Origin: Streptomyces sp. SID12488
Lineage (GTDB): Bacteria; Actinomycetota; Actinomycetes; Streptomycetales; Streptomycetaceae
Reading direction: 5' to 3'
DNA length: 64,000 nt
Assembly (NCBI RefSeq): GCF_010548275.1
Contig: NZ_JAAGLT010000006.1
Location: 186,001 to 250,000, forward strand
Shown here: one piece after another, positions 18,117 through 25,899 of the stretch
How positions within the stretch are numbered: the stretch's first letter is position 1
Layout of the letters: each line of letters starts with the position of its first letter
The notes under the pieces: generated by a model
What the model was told of the DNA's origin: nothing
The model's input: only the letters and a program-made list of their open reading frames with translations
The model's database searches: none
Program-made: the position numbers and the translations under genes

Positions 18117-19310
18117 TCAGCGGCCGATGGCCTCCTGCGCGCCGGAGCCGAACGGCGGGCCTGCCGCGTCCGCGCCGGAGTACGGCAGGCCGACGGGGCC
18201 GAGCGAGGTCGATCTGTGGTTTCTGCGTTCGCCGCGCGTCTCGGCGATCAACAGGTCGACGCAGGCCAGCAGATCCTCTTCCCTCGCCGTACGGCGGATG
18301 CGCTCGGCCGCGCTGCCCTCGGCGAGGGCCTCGTCCGCCAGCACCCTGACGCTGCTCCAGTCGCCGTGGGACTCGAGCGCGGGGCGCAGTCGGGCGAGCA
18401 GTTTGCGCACGACCTGCGGCGCGGGCGCTTCCTTGAGCGTCCCGGGGTCCACGAGGGTGCCCTCGAGACCGGATCGGGCGGCCCGCCAGGCGGCGCCGCG
18501 CAGCCACTCGTGTCGGCCCTGACAGGGCGGCGCGTCGTCCTGCCCCAGCCGTTCGAGGGCCTCGGTCACCAGTGCGCGGAACAGTCCGGCGATGAGGACG
18601 ACAGTCTCCGTACGAGGGCAGGCGTCGCAGATCCGCAGTTCCAGGGTCGACAGATGGTCGGAGGGGCGTATGTCGTAATAGATCATCCCGGCGTCGGTGA
18701 TGATCCCGGCCCGGACCAGGTCACGTACCGAGGCGTCGTACTCGGCCGCGCTCGGGAAGCAGCCGATCGGGCCGGCGGTGGGCCAGCGCTGCCAGAGCAT
18801 CGTGCGCCAGCTGGCGTAGCCGGTGTCGGAGCCCTGCCAGAACGGTGAGCTGGCGGACAGCGCCAGGAGCACGGGCAGCCAGGGCGAGACCTCGCACATC
18901 ACCCGTACCGCCGTGTCGCGGTCGGGGATGTCCACGTGGACCTGGGCGCCGCAGATGAGCTGCTCGTCGGCGACCTGACGGTATTCCTCGACCATGTGGT
19001 GATAGCGGGCGTCCGCGGTGGGCCGCCCGGTGGAGGGTGGGGCGAGGGGCGCGGTGCCCGCGGCCACCGCGGCGAGGCCCAGCGAGGTGGCGGCCTCGTC
19101 GAGCCGCCGTCGCGTCCTGGCGAGGTCGGTGTACAGGTCGTGCAGCGACGCGTGCACTCCGCTGTTCGACTCCACGATGGAGCGGTGCAGCTCACTGGTG
19201 AAGGTCTGCTGGGGAAGCCGTCGCAGGACCTGATCGGCACGTGGCACGAGCAGGCCGCTCTCCACCTCCAGAACGTGGAACTCTTCTTCCACTCCGATGC
19301 GCATACTCAC
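18117..19310 (-). CDS. carboxylate-amine ligase, YbdK / glutamate-cysteine ligase type 2 family
   Basis: A 397-residue ATP-dependent ligase. The start chosen is GTG 19310, with AAGGAG five bases upstream; an ATG follows two codons later. The family signature GVEEEFHVLEVESG opens the protein, with ELHRSIVESNSG, CGAQVHVDIPDRDTAVRVM (metal/ATP site) and STLELRICDACPRTE (substrate loop) further on. Members condense the gamma-carboxylate of glutamate with an amine; YbdK makes gamma-glutamylcysteine poorly, and many relatives have unknown amines. Being the first gene before an NAGGN-type amidotransferase, it may build the dipeptide that is then amidated. That is inference from order and spacing. 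Confidence 0.85.
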   Translation of the reverse strand: MSMRIGVEEEFHVLEVESGLLVPRADQVLRRLPQQTFTSELHRSIVESNSGVHASLHDLYTDLARTRRRLDEAATSLGLAAVAAGTAPLAPPSTGRPTADARYHHMVEEYRQVADEQLICGAQVHVDIPDRDTAVRVMCEVSPWLPVLLALSASSPFWQGSDTGYASWRTMLWQRWPTAGPIGCFPSAAEYDASVRDLVRAGIITDAGMIYYDIRPSDHLSTLELRICDACPRTETVVLIAGLFRALVTEALERLGQDDAPPCQGRHEWLRGAAWRAARSGLEGTLVDPGTLKEAPAPQVVRKLLARLRPALESHGDWSSVRVLADEALAEGSAAERIRRTAREEDLLACVDLLIAETRGERRNHRSTSLGPVGLPYSGADAAGPPFGSGAQEAIGR

Positions 19311-19531
19311 GGTCACTCCTTGAGGACGCGACGGCTGTGACAAGCACCGGGTTCCCCGGACGCCGACGGATAAGCTCAAATTTGGACCTTCGGCCTGCCA
19401 TCCTCGCAGATGAGCGCACGACCGCATCTCGTACAGATCGGGCGAGGCGGACGGGGCGAGCAGGAGCTCGGCCCAGCCCATTGTTGATCACCGCACCCAG
19501 CGGGGACCTGTCATCCTGGAATCCATGGCGG

Positions 19532-19987
19532 TCAGCTTTCACCGGCTGTGGAGCGGGCGCGGGTGAACAGCGCGCCCAGGGCGATCATGCCGAGGGCGAG
19601 GACGAAGTGGAGCCTGTTGTCGGCCGTGTTCAGCGGCACGAAGTTGGCCGCGCTGTCGTGGCCGACGAACAGGCCGTACAGCCAGAGCAGCAGATAGAGG
19701 GCACCGCCGGCCAGCAGGTACGTGCACGCCCCGGAAGCGGTGCGTGCCATGGCCACCCCCGCCACGCCGAAGGCCAGGTGGACGAGGTTGTGCAGGACGG
19801 AGACCTGGAAGATCCCGAGCAGTTGGGCGCCGGATTCGTGCGAGGCGAACTTCATCGTGTCGTAGTCCGTGGTGATCCCTGGGACGAATCCGAGGATCCC
19901 CACCAGCAGGAACACCACGCCCACCAGCAGTGAGGCCTGTTGTACGGGAGATCGGGAAGTGCTCGAAGTACGCGCGTGCGTGGTCAT
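19532..19987 (-). CDS. DUF4383 membrane protein
   Basis: A 151-residue four-helix membrane protein. The start ATG at 19987 is preceded by GAGAAGG (11 bases); the longer open frame upstream runs through a strong inverted repeat and is unlikely to be translated. Hydrophobic segments lie at about residues 18-38, 62-85, 92-115 and 128-146, and the blocks HNLVHLAFGVAGVAMA and DNRLHFVLALGMIALG are typical of DUF4383. The family is common in actinobacteria and its function is unknown. It follows the catalase gene in the same direction, separated by a probable terminator. Confidence 0.85.
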   Translation of the reverse strand: MTTHARTSSTSRSPVQQASLLVGVVFLLVGILGFVPGITTDYDTMKFASHESGAQLLGIFQVSVLHNLVHLAFGVAGVAMARTASGACTYLLAGGALYLLLWLYGLFVGHDSAANFVPLNTADNRLHFVLALGMIALGALFTRARSTAGES

Positions 19988-20067
19988 ATGAGCCCGGACC
20001 TTCTCTCGGGGTGCCCCGGTGGGCGCCGTTGCGTGCCGGGTACCCCGGGACCAGCACGCAACCCCGG

Positions 20068-20114
20068 CGGTGTCGGACAACTCCGGGCAGGTGTCCAGAA
20101 GTTGTCCGACACCG
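20068..20114 (-). terminator. 15-bp inverted repeat after the catalase gene
   Basis: Arms 20068-20082 (CGGTGTCGGACAACT) and 20100-20114 are perfectly complementary with a 17-base loop. It lies about 40 bases past the catalase stop and 80 bases before the DUF4383 start, so a catalase terminator is the simplest reading. The loop repeats part of the arm (GTGTCC), and a protein-binding operator for the DUF4383 gene remains possible. Confidence 0.6.
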
Positions 20115-20154
20115 TCTGCTCCATCGCTGCGAGCGCGACCGACTCCCCCGGGAC

Positions 20155-21813
20155 CTACCGGGTCACGACGTGCCGTTCGTCGGGTACGCAGTGCGTCATG
20201 GTGAGGCCCTCGACGTCACGCGGCGGATTCTCGCCCAGGGTGGCGAGCCGCCTGCGGTCCTCGTCGGTCAGGTCCTGGCCCGCCAGTGGCTCCAGGTCCG
20301 CCACGTCTTTCCCGCTGATGCCCAGACCCTCGCCGATCCGGCGGCCGAGGTCGTTCTCGGCGAGCAGGAAGTGCCACACCATGCGTTCCTGTACCGACCG
20401 GTCGCACTGCGTGAGTGCTGCGGTGAGATTCCTGACCAGGTCGTCGCGCTCCCACTCCTCCATCAGCAGATACCGCTGACCGGCCTGCAGGTAGTCGTTG
20501 GTGCGGGGGATGCGCTTGCGTGTCAGCCTGCCGTGGATCTCGGGGCCCTGTTCGTCGTGCGTGGGGTGCTGTGCCTCGCGCAGCCCGCCGGTGATCGACG
20601 GCTCGTAGTTGACACTCGGGTTCTCGCCTCCGCCGTCCTGGTGGTAGGCCATCTGACCGTCGCGCTGGTTGGTGTGCACCTCGGCGTTCTTGGCCTGGTT
20701 GACGGGCAGTTGGAGGTAGTTGGGTCCTACCCGGTAGCGCTGGGTGTCGCTGTAGGAGAAGGTGCGGCCGACCAGCATCTTGTCGTCGGAGAAGTCCAGG
20801 CCGTCGACGAGCACACCGGTTCCGAAGGAGATCTGCTCGTTCTCCGCGAAGAAGTTCTCAGGCATGCGGTCGAGCACCATCCGGCCGACCGGCCGGGGCG
20901 GGAACTCCTGCTCCGGCCATGTCTTGGTGTCGTCGAGCGGGTCGAAGTCCAGCTCCGGGTGATCGTCATCGTCCATCATCTGTACGGCGAGTTCCCACTC
21001 CGGGAAGTCGCCGCGGGCCACCGCCTCGTAGAGGTCCTTGGTCGCATGGCCGAGCGTCTCGGCCTGGACGTTCGCGGCGTCCTCCTCGGTCATGCTGCGC
21101 ACGCCCTGCTTGGGCAGCCAGTGGTACTTCACCAGCACGGTGCGGCCCTCGTCGTTGACCCACTTGTAGGTGTTGACGCCGAAGCCCTGCATGTGGCGGT
21201 AGTCCGCCGGGATACCGCGCGGGCTGAACAGGTTGACCAGCATGTGCATCGCCTCGGGCGTCTGCGACATGAAGTCGAAGATGCGCCGCGGCTGTTGCTC
21301 GAAGGTCACCGGGTCGGGCTTGAGGGCGTGGATGACGTCCGGGAACTTGATCGCGTCACGGATGAAGAAGACGCCCAGGTTGTTGCCGACCAGGTCCCAG
21401 TTGCCGTCCTCCGTGTAGAACTTCACCGCGAAACCCCGGGGGTCACGTGCGGCCTCGGAGGAGTCCCGGCCCCCGATCACGGTGGAGAAGCGGACGGCCA
21501 GATCGGTGCGCCTGCCCGGCTCCTGGAAGAGCTTGGCGCGCGTGTACCGGTTGATCGGCTCGTCGCCCCAGCTGCCGTAGGCCTCGAAATAGCCGTACGC
21601 CAGGACGCCGCGCGCGTGCACGACACGCTCCGGGATGCGCTCCCGGTCGAAGTGGCTGATCTTCTCCAGGAACTGGTAGTTCTCCAGGGTGGCGGGGCCC
21701 CGGGCGCCGACCGTGCGCTGGTTCTGGTTGTCGTGGACCGGGTGGCCCTGCCGATTGGTGAGCGCCTTCCGGTCGTCACCGTGAGCTGGGCCGGTGCTGG
21801 ACACGTCCGTCAT
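20155..21813 (-). CDS. heme catalase
   Basis: A monofunctional catalase of about 552 residues. Start at ATG 21813 has AAGGAG nine bases upstream; a second ATG two codons earlier is possible. Motifs seen: the distal His in [13 protein letters not shown], the distal Asn in [14 protein letters not shown], and the proximal heme Tyr in [17 protein letters not shown]. The [17 protein letters not shown] entry segment is typical of small-subunit catalases. It converts hydrogen peroxide to water and oxygen in the cytoplasm. No OxyR or catalase-regulator gene is next to it; the ~220 bases upstream should carry its promoter. Confidence 0.95.
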   Translation of the reverse strand: MTDVSSTGPAHGDDRKALTNRQGHPVHDNQNQRTVGARGPATLENYQFLEKISHFDRERIPERVVHARGVLAYGYFEAYGSWGDEPINRYTRAKLFQEPGRRTDLAVRFSTVIGGRDSSEAARDPRGFAVKFYTEDGNWDLVGNNLGVFFIRDAIKFPDVIHALKPDPVTFEQQPRRIFDFMSQTPEAMHMLVNLFSPRGIPADYRHMQGFGVNTYKWVNDEGRTVLVKYHWLPKQGVRSMTEEDAANVQAETLGHATKDLYEAVARGDFPEWELAVQMMDDDDHPELDFDPLDDTKTWPEQEFPPRPVGRMVLDRMPENFFAENEQISFGTGVLVDGLDFSDDKMLVGRTFSYSDTQRYRVGPNYLQLPVNQAKNAEVHTNQRDGQMAYHQDGGGENPSVNYEPSITGGLREAQHPTHDEQGPEIHGRLTRKRIPRTNDYLQAGQRYLLMEEWERDDLVRNLTAALTQCDRSVQERMVWHFLLAENDLGRRIGEGLGISGKDVADLEPLAGQDLTDEDRRRLATLGENPPRDVEGLTMTHCVPDERHVVTR

Positions 21814-22036
21814 GATCATGGGCTCCTTCTGGCTCGTCCCCACGTTCGCCGGTAGGGGGTGGGGCTGACGGGTACCCGAGAGCACCGCGGAGTCACCTCG
21901 ATCGGTGATCTCATGCGGAACGTCCAGCGGTGACGGCCACCGATGTGACTCGAAGTAATGAACTGATGCAGGTGTCAGTGCCCTGCGAACAGTTACGGGA
22001 TCCGACAGGAACGAGCATCAGCGGGGCGATGCCCCT

Positions 22037-23182
22037 TCAGCGGCTCCGGCAGGCGTTGAGCCGGGCGACCTGGCGGGTCAGGTGGTCGCGTTCGGCGAGG
22101 TTGGGTGCCTTCCGGGCCGCTTCGGCGTAGAGCCGTGCCGCTGTCGGCAGGTCGCCGTCGCGCTCGTGGAGGTACGCCGCCACCGCGGTGTGGCGGGGCA
22201 GAGAGTTGTCGAGCGCCGCGAGTGCCGCCAGGCCGGCGCGCGGTCCGTCGGCCTCGCCGACGGCCACCGCGCGGTTGAGGCGGACGACGGGACTGTCGGT
22301 CAGACGTGCGAGTTCGTCGTACCACTCGACGATCTGTACCCAGTCGGTCTCCTCGGCGGTGAGGGCATCGGCGTGGAGGGCGGCGATGGCGGCCTGGGCC
22401 TGGAACTCGCCCAGCCGGTCGCGGGCGAGGGCCGCCTGCAGGATCTTGACGCCCTCGGCGATCGACGCGGTGTCCCATCGGCCGCGGTCCTGCTCGGCGA
22501 GCGGCACCAGGCTCCCGTCGGGCGCGGTACGGGCCGCACGCCGGGCGTGATGGAGCAGCATGAGGGCGAGGAGCCCCGCCACCTCGGGGTGGTCGACCTG
22601 AGCGGCGAGCTGCCGGGTGAGCCGGATGGCCTCGGCGGCGAGGTCGACGTCGCCGGAGTAGCCCTCGTTGAAGACCAGGTAGAGGACGCGCAGGACGGTG
22701 GCGACGTCGCCGGGCTGGTCGAACCGTATGCCGGAGACGGTGCGCTTGGCCCGGCTGATGCGCTGGGCCATGGTCGCCTCGGGCACCAGGTAGGCCTGGG
22801 CGATCTGGCGGGTGGTCAGCCCGCCGACGGCACGCAGCGTGAGCGCGACCGCGGACGAGGGTGTCAGTGACGGGTGGGCGCACAGGAAGTAGAGCTGGAG
22901 GGTGTCGTCCGTCGCGGGCGTGGTTCCGGGCGCCGGTTCCTCGTCGAGGCGGTCCTCACGCCGGCGGCGGGCGGTGTCGGCGCGGGTGGCATCGAGAAAC
23001 CGGCGCCACGCCACGGTGACCAGCCAGCCCTTGGCGTCCCGCGGCGGGTCGGCCGGCCAGACGCGGACCGCCTCGACCAGCGCGTCCTGGACTGCGTCCT
23101 CCGCCGCCGCGAAGTCGGCTCCGCGGCGGACGAGGACGGCGAGCACGCTCGGCGTGAGGCTCCGGAGCAGTGCCTCGTTCAT
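22037..23182 (-). CDS. ECF42-type RNA polymerase sigma factor with C-terminal TPR-like domain
   Basis: A sigma factor of about 381 residues. The N-terminal half has sigma region 2 (GADFAAAEDAVQDALVEAVR) and region 4 (TTRQIAQAYLVPEATMAQRI); the C-terminal half is a helical TPR-like domain (SIAEGVKILQAALARDRLG, LPTAARLYAEAARKAPNLAE), which defines the ECF42 group and is needed for activity in studied members. The ATG at 23182 has GGAG about 11 bases upstream; a GTG at 23194 would overlap the YCII stop. The DGPF/YCII gene immediately upstream is the group's standard partner, and no anti-sigma gene is present. Confidence 0.92.
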   Translation of the reverse strand: MNEALLRSLTPSVLAVLVRRGADFAAAEDAVQDALVEAVRVWPADPPRDAKGWLVTVAWRRFLDATRADTARRRREDRLDEEPAPGTTPATDDTLQLYFLCAHPSLTPSSAVALTLRAVGGLTTRQIAQAYLVPEATMAQRISRAKRTVSGIRFDQPGDVATVLRVLYLVFNEGYSGDVDLAAEAIRLTRQLAAQVDHPEVAGLLALMLLHHARRAARTAPDGSLVPLAEQDRGRWDTASIAEGVKILQAALARDRLGEFQAQAAIAALHADALTAEETDWVQIVEWYDELARLTDSPVVRLNRAVAVGEADGPRAGLAALAALDNSLPRHTAVAAYLHERDGDLPTAARLYAEAARKAPNLAERDHLTRQVARLNACRSR

Positions 23183-23190
23183 CTCAGGGG

Positions 23191-23598
23191 TCACTCCGTG
23201 ATGGTGGGCGGCGCGGCCATGATCGGGCGCAGCTCCAGCCACTCGTGGATCGGCTTCCCACCCGCCCCGGGGGCGGCCGACAGCTCTCCGGCCAGCTCGA
23301 CGGCGCGCTCGTAGCTGTCGACGTCGATCACCATCCAGCCCGCGATGAGATCCTTGGTCTCGGCGAACGGGCCGTCGGTGATCGGCGGGCGGCCCTCACC
23401 GTCGTACTGGACGAAGGTTCCCTCGGGGGCGAGCCCCTGGGCGTCGACGAACTCGCCGGTCTTCTCGAGCCGGGCGGCGAAGTCGGTCATGTACTGCATG
23501 TGGTCCGAGATCTCCTGCGGCGTCCACTGGTCCATGGGGACGCAGTTGACCGGAGCCGGGGCACCGCGGTAGTGCTTGAGCAGCAGGTACTTGGCCAT
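23191..23598 (-). CDS. YCII-domain DGPF protein, ECF42 partner
   Basis: A 135-residue protein starting at ATG 23598 with GGAG upstream. It contains the name-giving motif DGPFAETKDLIAGWMVIDV and the preceding HMQYMTDFAARLEKTGEF helix of the YCII/DGPF fold. In other actinobacteria and proteobacteria, genes of this type are the main targets of the adjacent ECF42 sigma factor. Here it is the first gene of a two-gene unit, 8 bases before the sigma gene. Its biochemical role is unknown; YCII domains resemble muconolactone-isomerase folds and carry a conserved Asp/His pair. Confidence 0.9.
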   Translation of the reverse strand: MAKYLLLKHYRGAPAPVNCVPMDQWTPQEISDHMQYMTDFAARLEKTGEFVDAQGLAPEGTFVQYDGEGRPPITDGPFAETKDLIAGWMVIDVDSYERAVELAGELSAAPGAGGKPIHEWLELRPIMAAPPTITE

Positions 23599-23724
23599 CG
23601 TGGTTCTCCTCGGTGCTGGAACGACCCATTGTGGTCGCCTTCACCACGGGGACGGAGCCAGGCACGGGTTCTCGACATCGCCGCTCGGATTCTTCTTGTT
23701 TTTCTCCGTACGACGATGTCGAGG

Positions 23725-23810
23725 TCACGGGTTGACGCCGTCCCCGGCGTAGAGGTACGCACCGGGGCGGGCGGGGTCGGCGATCAGCAGTACCTGGTCG
23801 CCGGGGCGGG
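23725..23810 (-). pseudogene. C-terminal remnant of an unrecognised minus-strand gene
   Basis: Twenty-eight codons with strong coding bias read PGDQVLLIADPARPGAYLYA and then GDGVNP and stop (23725-23727). The coding signal ends at about 23810, exactly where plus-strand CHAT-domain homology begins, so this is most likely a deletion or rearrangement junction between two broken genes. The product is not recognised. Confidence 0.35.
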
Positions 23811-24591
23811 TACGCGCTCGATCCCCGGATCCCCGGTTTCCGGGCCGACTCTCCGCTCGGCTCCGTCCTGGGACCGCCCGGATCGGACCCGGAGCTGCTG
23901 TCCTTCGTGCAGCGGCGCCTCGACGCGGGCGCCGTCGTGCCGTCCGTCGCCACCCCCGCGGAGGCGTTGCGCCGCACCGACCTGGACCGGGACTGGCTGA
24001 GCGCGGTGCTCCGCAAGGGGGCCCGCAGACTCCCGTACGTCGGGCATGTGAGCGGCGCGCCGGTCGAGGGCGGTCAGAGCGAGGACGGGGCGCTCCACCT
24101 GTGCTGCGGTCAGGGAACCGCCGGCCTGGCCGAACCGGTGCGCGGCCATCACCCGTTGTCGGCCAAGGACCTCCTGCTGGGCACGCATCCCCTGCGTGTG
24201 GACGGCGAGCCGGGGGCCCGGCCCTGGCCCGCGCCGCCGCGTGCTGCCCTCATCGGATGCGAGAGCGGCGGCGATCTCCGCTTCGCCGAGTCGTTCGGCC
24301 TCACGACAGCGATGATCCACAACAGCGCCGAGCTCGTCACCGCCACCCGCTGGGTGCTGCCGACCAGCTTCGCCTTCCACCAACTGGCCGGCCTGCCCGA
24401 GTCCGTACGCCCGCTGACGGAAGCGGTCGTCGCCGTCGACACCGCCCATGAACATCCCGACCCAGTGGCCCGGCTCGGGCGCCGGCAGCGCGAGCGCCTC
24501 GACCGCTGGCAGGCCGACGGCCGAATCGAGCACTCGCCCCTCCTGTGGGCGGCCCTCCCTGTGGGCGGCCCTCACATCCATCACCGTCTGA
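23811..24591 (+). pseudogene. CHAT-domain protein, 5'-truncated and frameshifted near its end
   Basis: About 260 codons match the C-terminal caspase-like CHAT domain: YALDPRIPGFRADSPLGSV, then the His of LPYVGHVSGA, RGHHPLSAKDLLLGTHPL, the Cys of ALIGCESGGDLRFAESFG and SPLLWAAL at the end. Both residues of the His/Cys protease dyad are present. The N-terminal half and start codon are missing; homology begins abruptly at about 23811. A 16-base tandem duplication (24542-24573) shifts the last codons out of frame; removing one copy gives SPLLWAALTSITV and a stop at 24589-24591. CHAT proteins are proteases in bacterial signalling or defence; this copy is dead or only a fragment. Confidence 0.7.
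24542..24573 (+). repeat. 16-bp tandem duplication
   Basis: CCTGTGGGCGGCCCTC occurs twice in immediate succession at 24542-24557 and 24558-24573. Because 16 is not a multiple of three, it shifts the reading frame of the CHAT gene ten codons before its original stop. Confidence 0.95.
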
Positions 24592-24664
24592 CCTCGTCAC
24601 CGCGTCTCTTCACCGCCGGAGGACTCAAAGCACGAGTGCCCTCAAGGCGTGGAGGGACGAGCTG

Positions 24665-25684
24665 TCAGCCGTTGGCCGTGGGCGCCGGCCCGGTGCTGGC
24701 ACGCAGGGAGATGGGCGGTGCGAAGAGGTGGTGGCGTGGCACCGCGTCAGGGTGGTCGAGCCGCTCGACGAGCAGTTCGACGGCGAGCCGGCCCAACTGC
24801 TCGGCCGGTACGTCCGCCGCGGTCAGCTGCGGGGTCACGGTCTCCGCCCAGCGGCCCGCCACGACCCCGGTGACGGAGAAGTCGCGCGGCACATGGCGTC
24901 CCGCCACGGCCAGGCCGCGATAGAGGCCGCCGAGCGCGGCCTCGTTCAGGGTGACCAGCGCCGTGGTGTCCGGGTCCTCGCGGAGAATTCGCTCCAGGCA
25001 CTCCTGCCCGGCGGGAGCGTCGTCGCCGCAGCAGTACGTCCGTACGGTGAGCCCGCGCTCGGCGGCGGCCTTGGTGAACCCGTCGAGGCCACGGTGCGCC
25101 GACTCGTAGCCTGCCCGCAGCAGGTGCTCGGGCCGGTTGACGAAGGCGATCCGGCGGTGTCCCAGGTCGGCGAGATGGTTGACGCAGGCCGCAGCCAGTG
25201 CGGTGTGGTCGAGACCGACCCACCAGTCCCGGTCCGAGCGTGCCGTGCGGCCGATGCAGACGGCGGGGAAGTTCTCCTCGCCCAGGTGGTCGACCCGGTC
25301 GTCCTGGAGCCTGATCTCCATGAGGATCGCGCCGTCGACCCGCCGCTCGCCCAGCAGCCGCTGGAACGAGCGGTCGCTGTCCACACCGCTCGGGGAGAGC
25401 AGCACGTCGTAGTCGTACGTCGCCGCGGCCTCCACCACGCTGCCGATGAAGTCGAGCTGCATGCCGGTGTAGTGGTTCCCGGCCGGCGGGAAGACCAGAC
25501 CGATGGTGCTGGTCCGGCCGTTGGCCAGGGCGCGCGCACTCGCGTTGGGCCGGTAGCCCAGCTCGTCGATCACCTGCTGGATCCTGCGCCTGGTCTCCTC
25601 CGACACGGAGCGTTTGCCGCTCAGCGCGTAGGACACGGTGCTCCGCGAGACACCGGCCCGCTTCGCGATCTCACCGATGTTCAC
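24665..25684 (-). CDS. LacI-family transcriptional regulator
   Basis: A 339-residue repressor. The GTG at 25684 is preceded by AAGGAG four to five bases away and starts right at the HTH: NIGEIAKRAGVSRSTVSYAL, with the hinge GYRPNASARALANGRT. The effector domain has the periplasmic-binding-protein fold (GLVFPPAGNHYTGMQ, VDGAILMEI, LGHRRIAFV). It is transcribed away from a large secreted glycoside hydrolase gene, and two copies of the palindrome CGAACCGGTTCG lie in the shared upstream region, so it probably represses both that gene and itself until a sugar inducer binds. Confidence 0.93.
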   Translation of the reverse strand: MNIGEIAKRAGVSRSTVSYALSGKRSVSEETRRRIQQVIDELGYRPNASARALANGRTSTIGLVFPPAGNHYTGMQLDFIGSVVEAAATYDYDVLLSPSGVDSDRSFQRLLGERRVDGAILMEIRLQDDRVDHLGEENFPAVCIGRTARSDRDWWVGLDHTALAAACVNHLADLGHRRIAFVNRPEHLLRAGYESAHRGLDGFTKAAAERGLTVRTYCCGDDAPAGQECLERILREDPDTTALVTLNEAALGGLYRGLAVAGRHVPRDFSVTGVVAGRWAETVTPQLTAADVPAEQLGRLAVELLVERLDHPDAVPRHHLFAPPISLRASTGPAPTANG

Positions 25685-25697
25685 GCCACTCCTTCGT

Positions 25698-25709
25698 CGA
25701 ACCGGTTCG
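25698..25709. promoter_or_regulatory. probable LacI-type operator 1
   Basis: Perfect 12-base palindrome CGAACCGGTTCG, with the central CG typical of LacI-family sites, 13 bases upstream of the regulator start codon. The same core recurs at 25853-25866, on the other side of the intergenic region. Confidence 0.75.
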
Positions 25710-25852
25710 CGTGCAGGCAAGTTAGGAGCGGAGCCGGCCGATGTCAATGGCCGGCACAGACTACGCACCCATGTCGCCCTATCCGCGTTGAGGGTATTGC
25801 TCACCCTATTGCTCACCGCTTTGGGGCGGTGCTAGCTTCCGGCACGCATTCT

Positions 25853-25866
25853 TCGAACCGGTTCGA
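25853..25866. promoter_or_regulatory. probable LacI-type operator 2
   Basis: Perfect 14-base palindrome TCGAACCGGTTCGA, 33 bases upstream of the glycoside hydrolase start and 155 bases from operator 1, a spacing that would allow looping. It should control the hydrolase gene. Confidence 0.78.
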
Positions 25867-25899
25867 CACTTCCCTGACGGATCACCTCACGGAGCCTCA

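Noticed and set aside
16170..18848. 892-codon open frame on the plus strand
   Set aside because: It lies exactly antisense to the amidotransferase and ligase genes. High GC in third positions leaves long empty frames on the other strand; its Gly/Arg/Val-rich product has no domain pattern.
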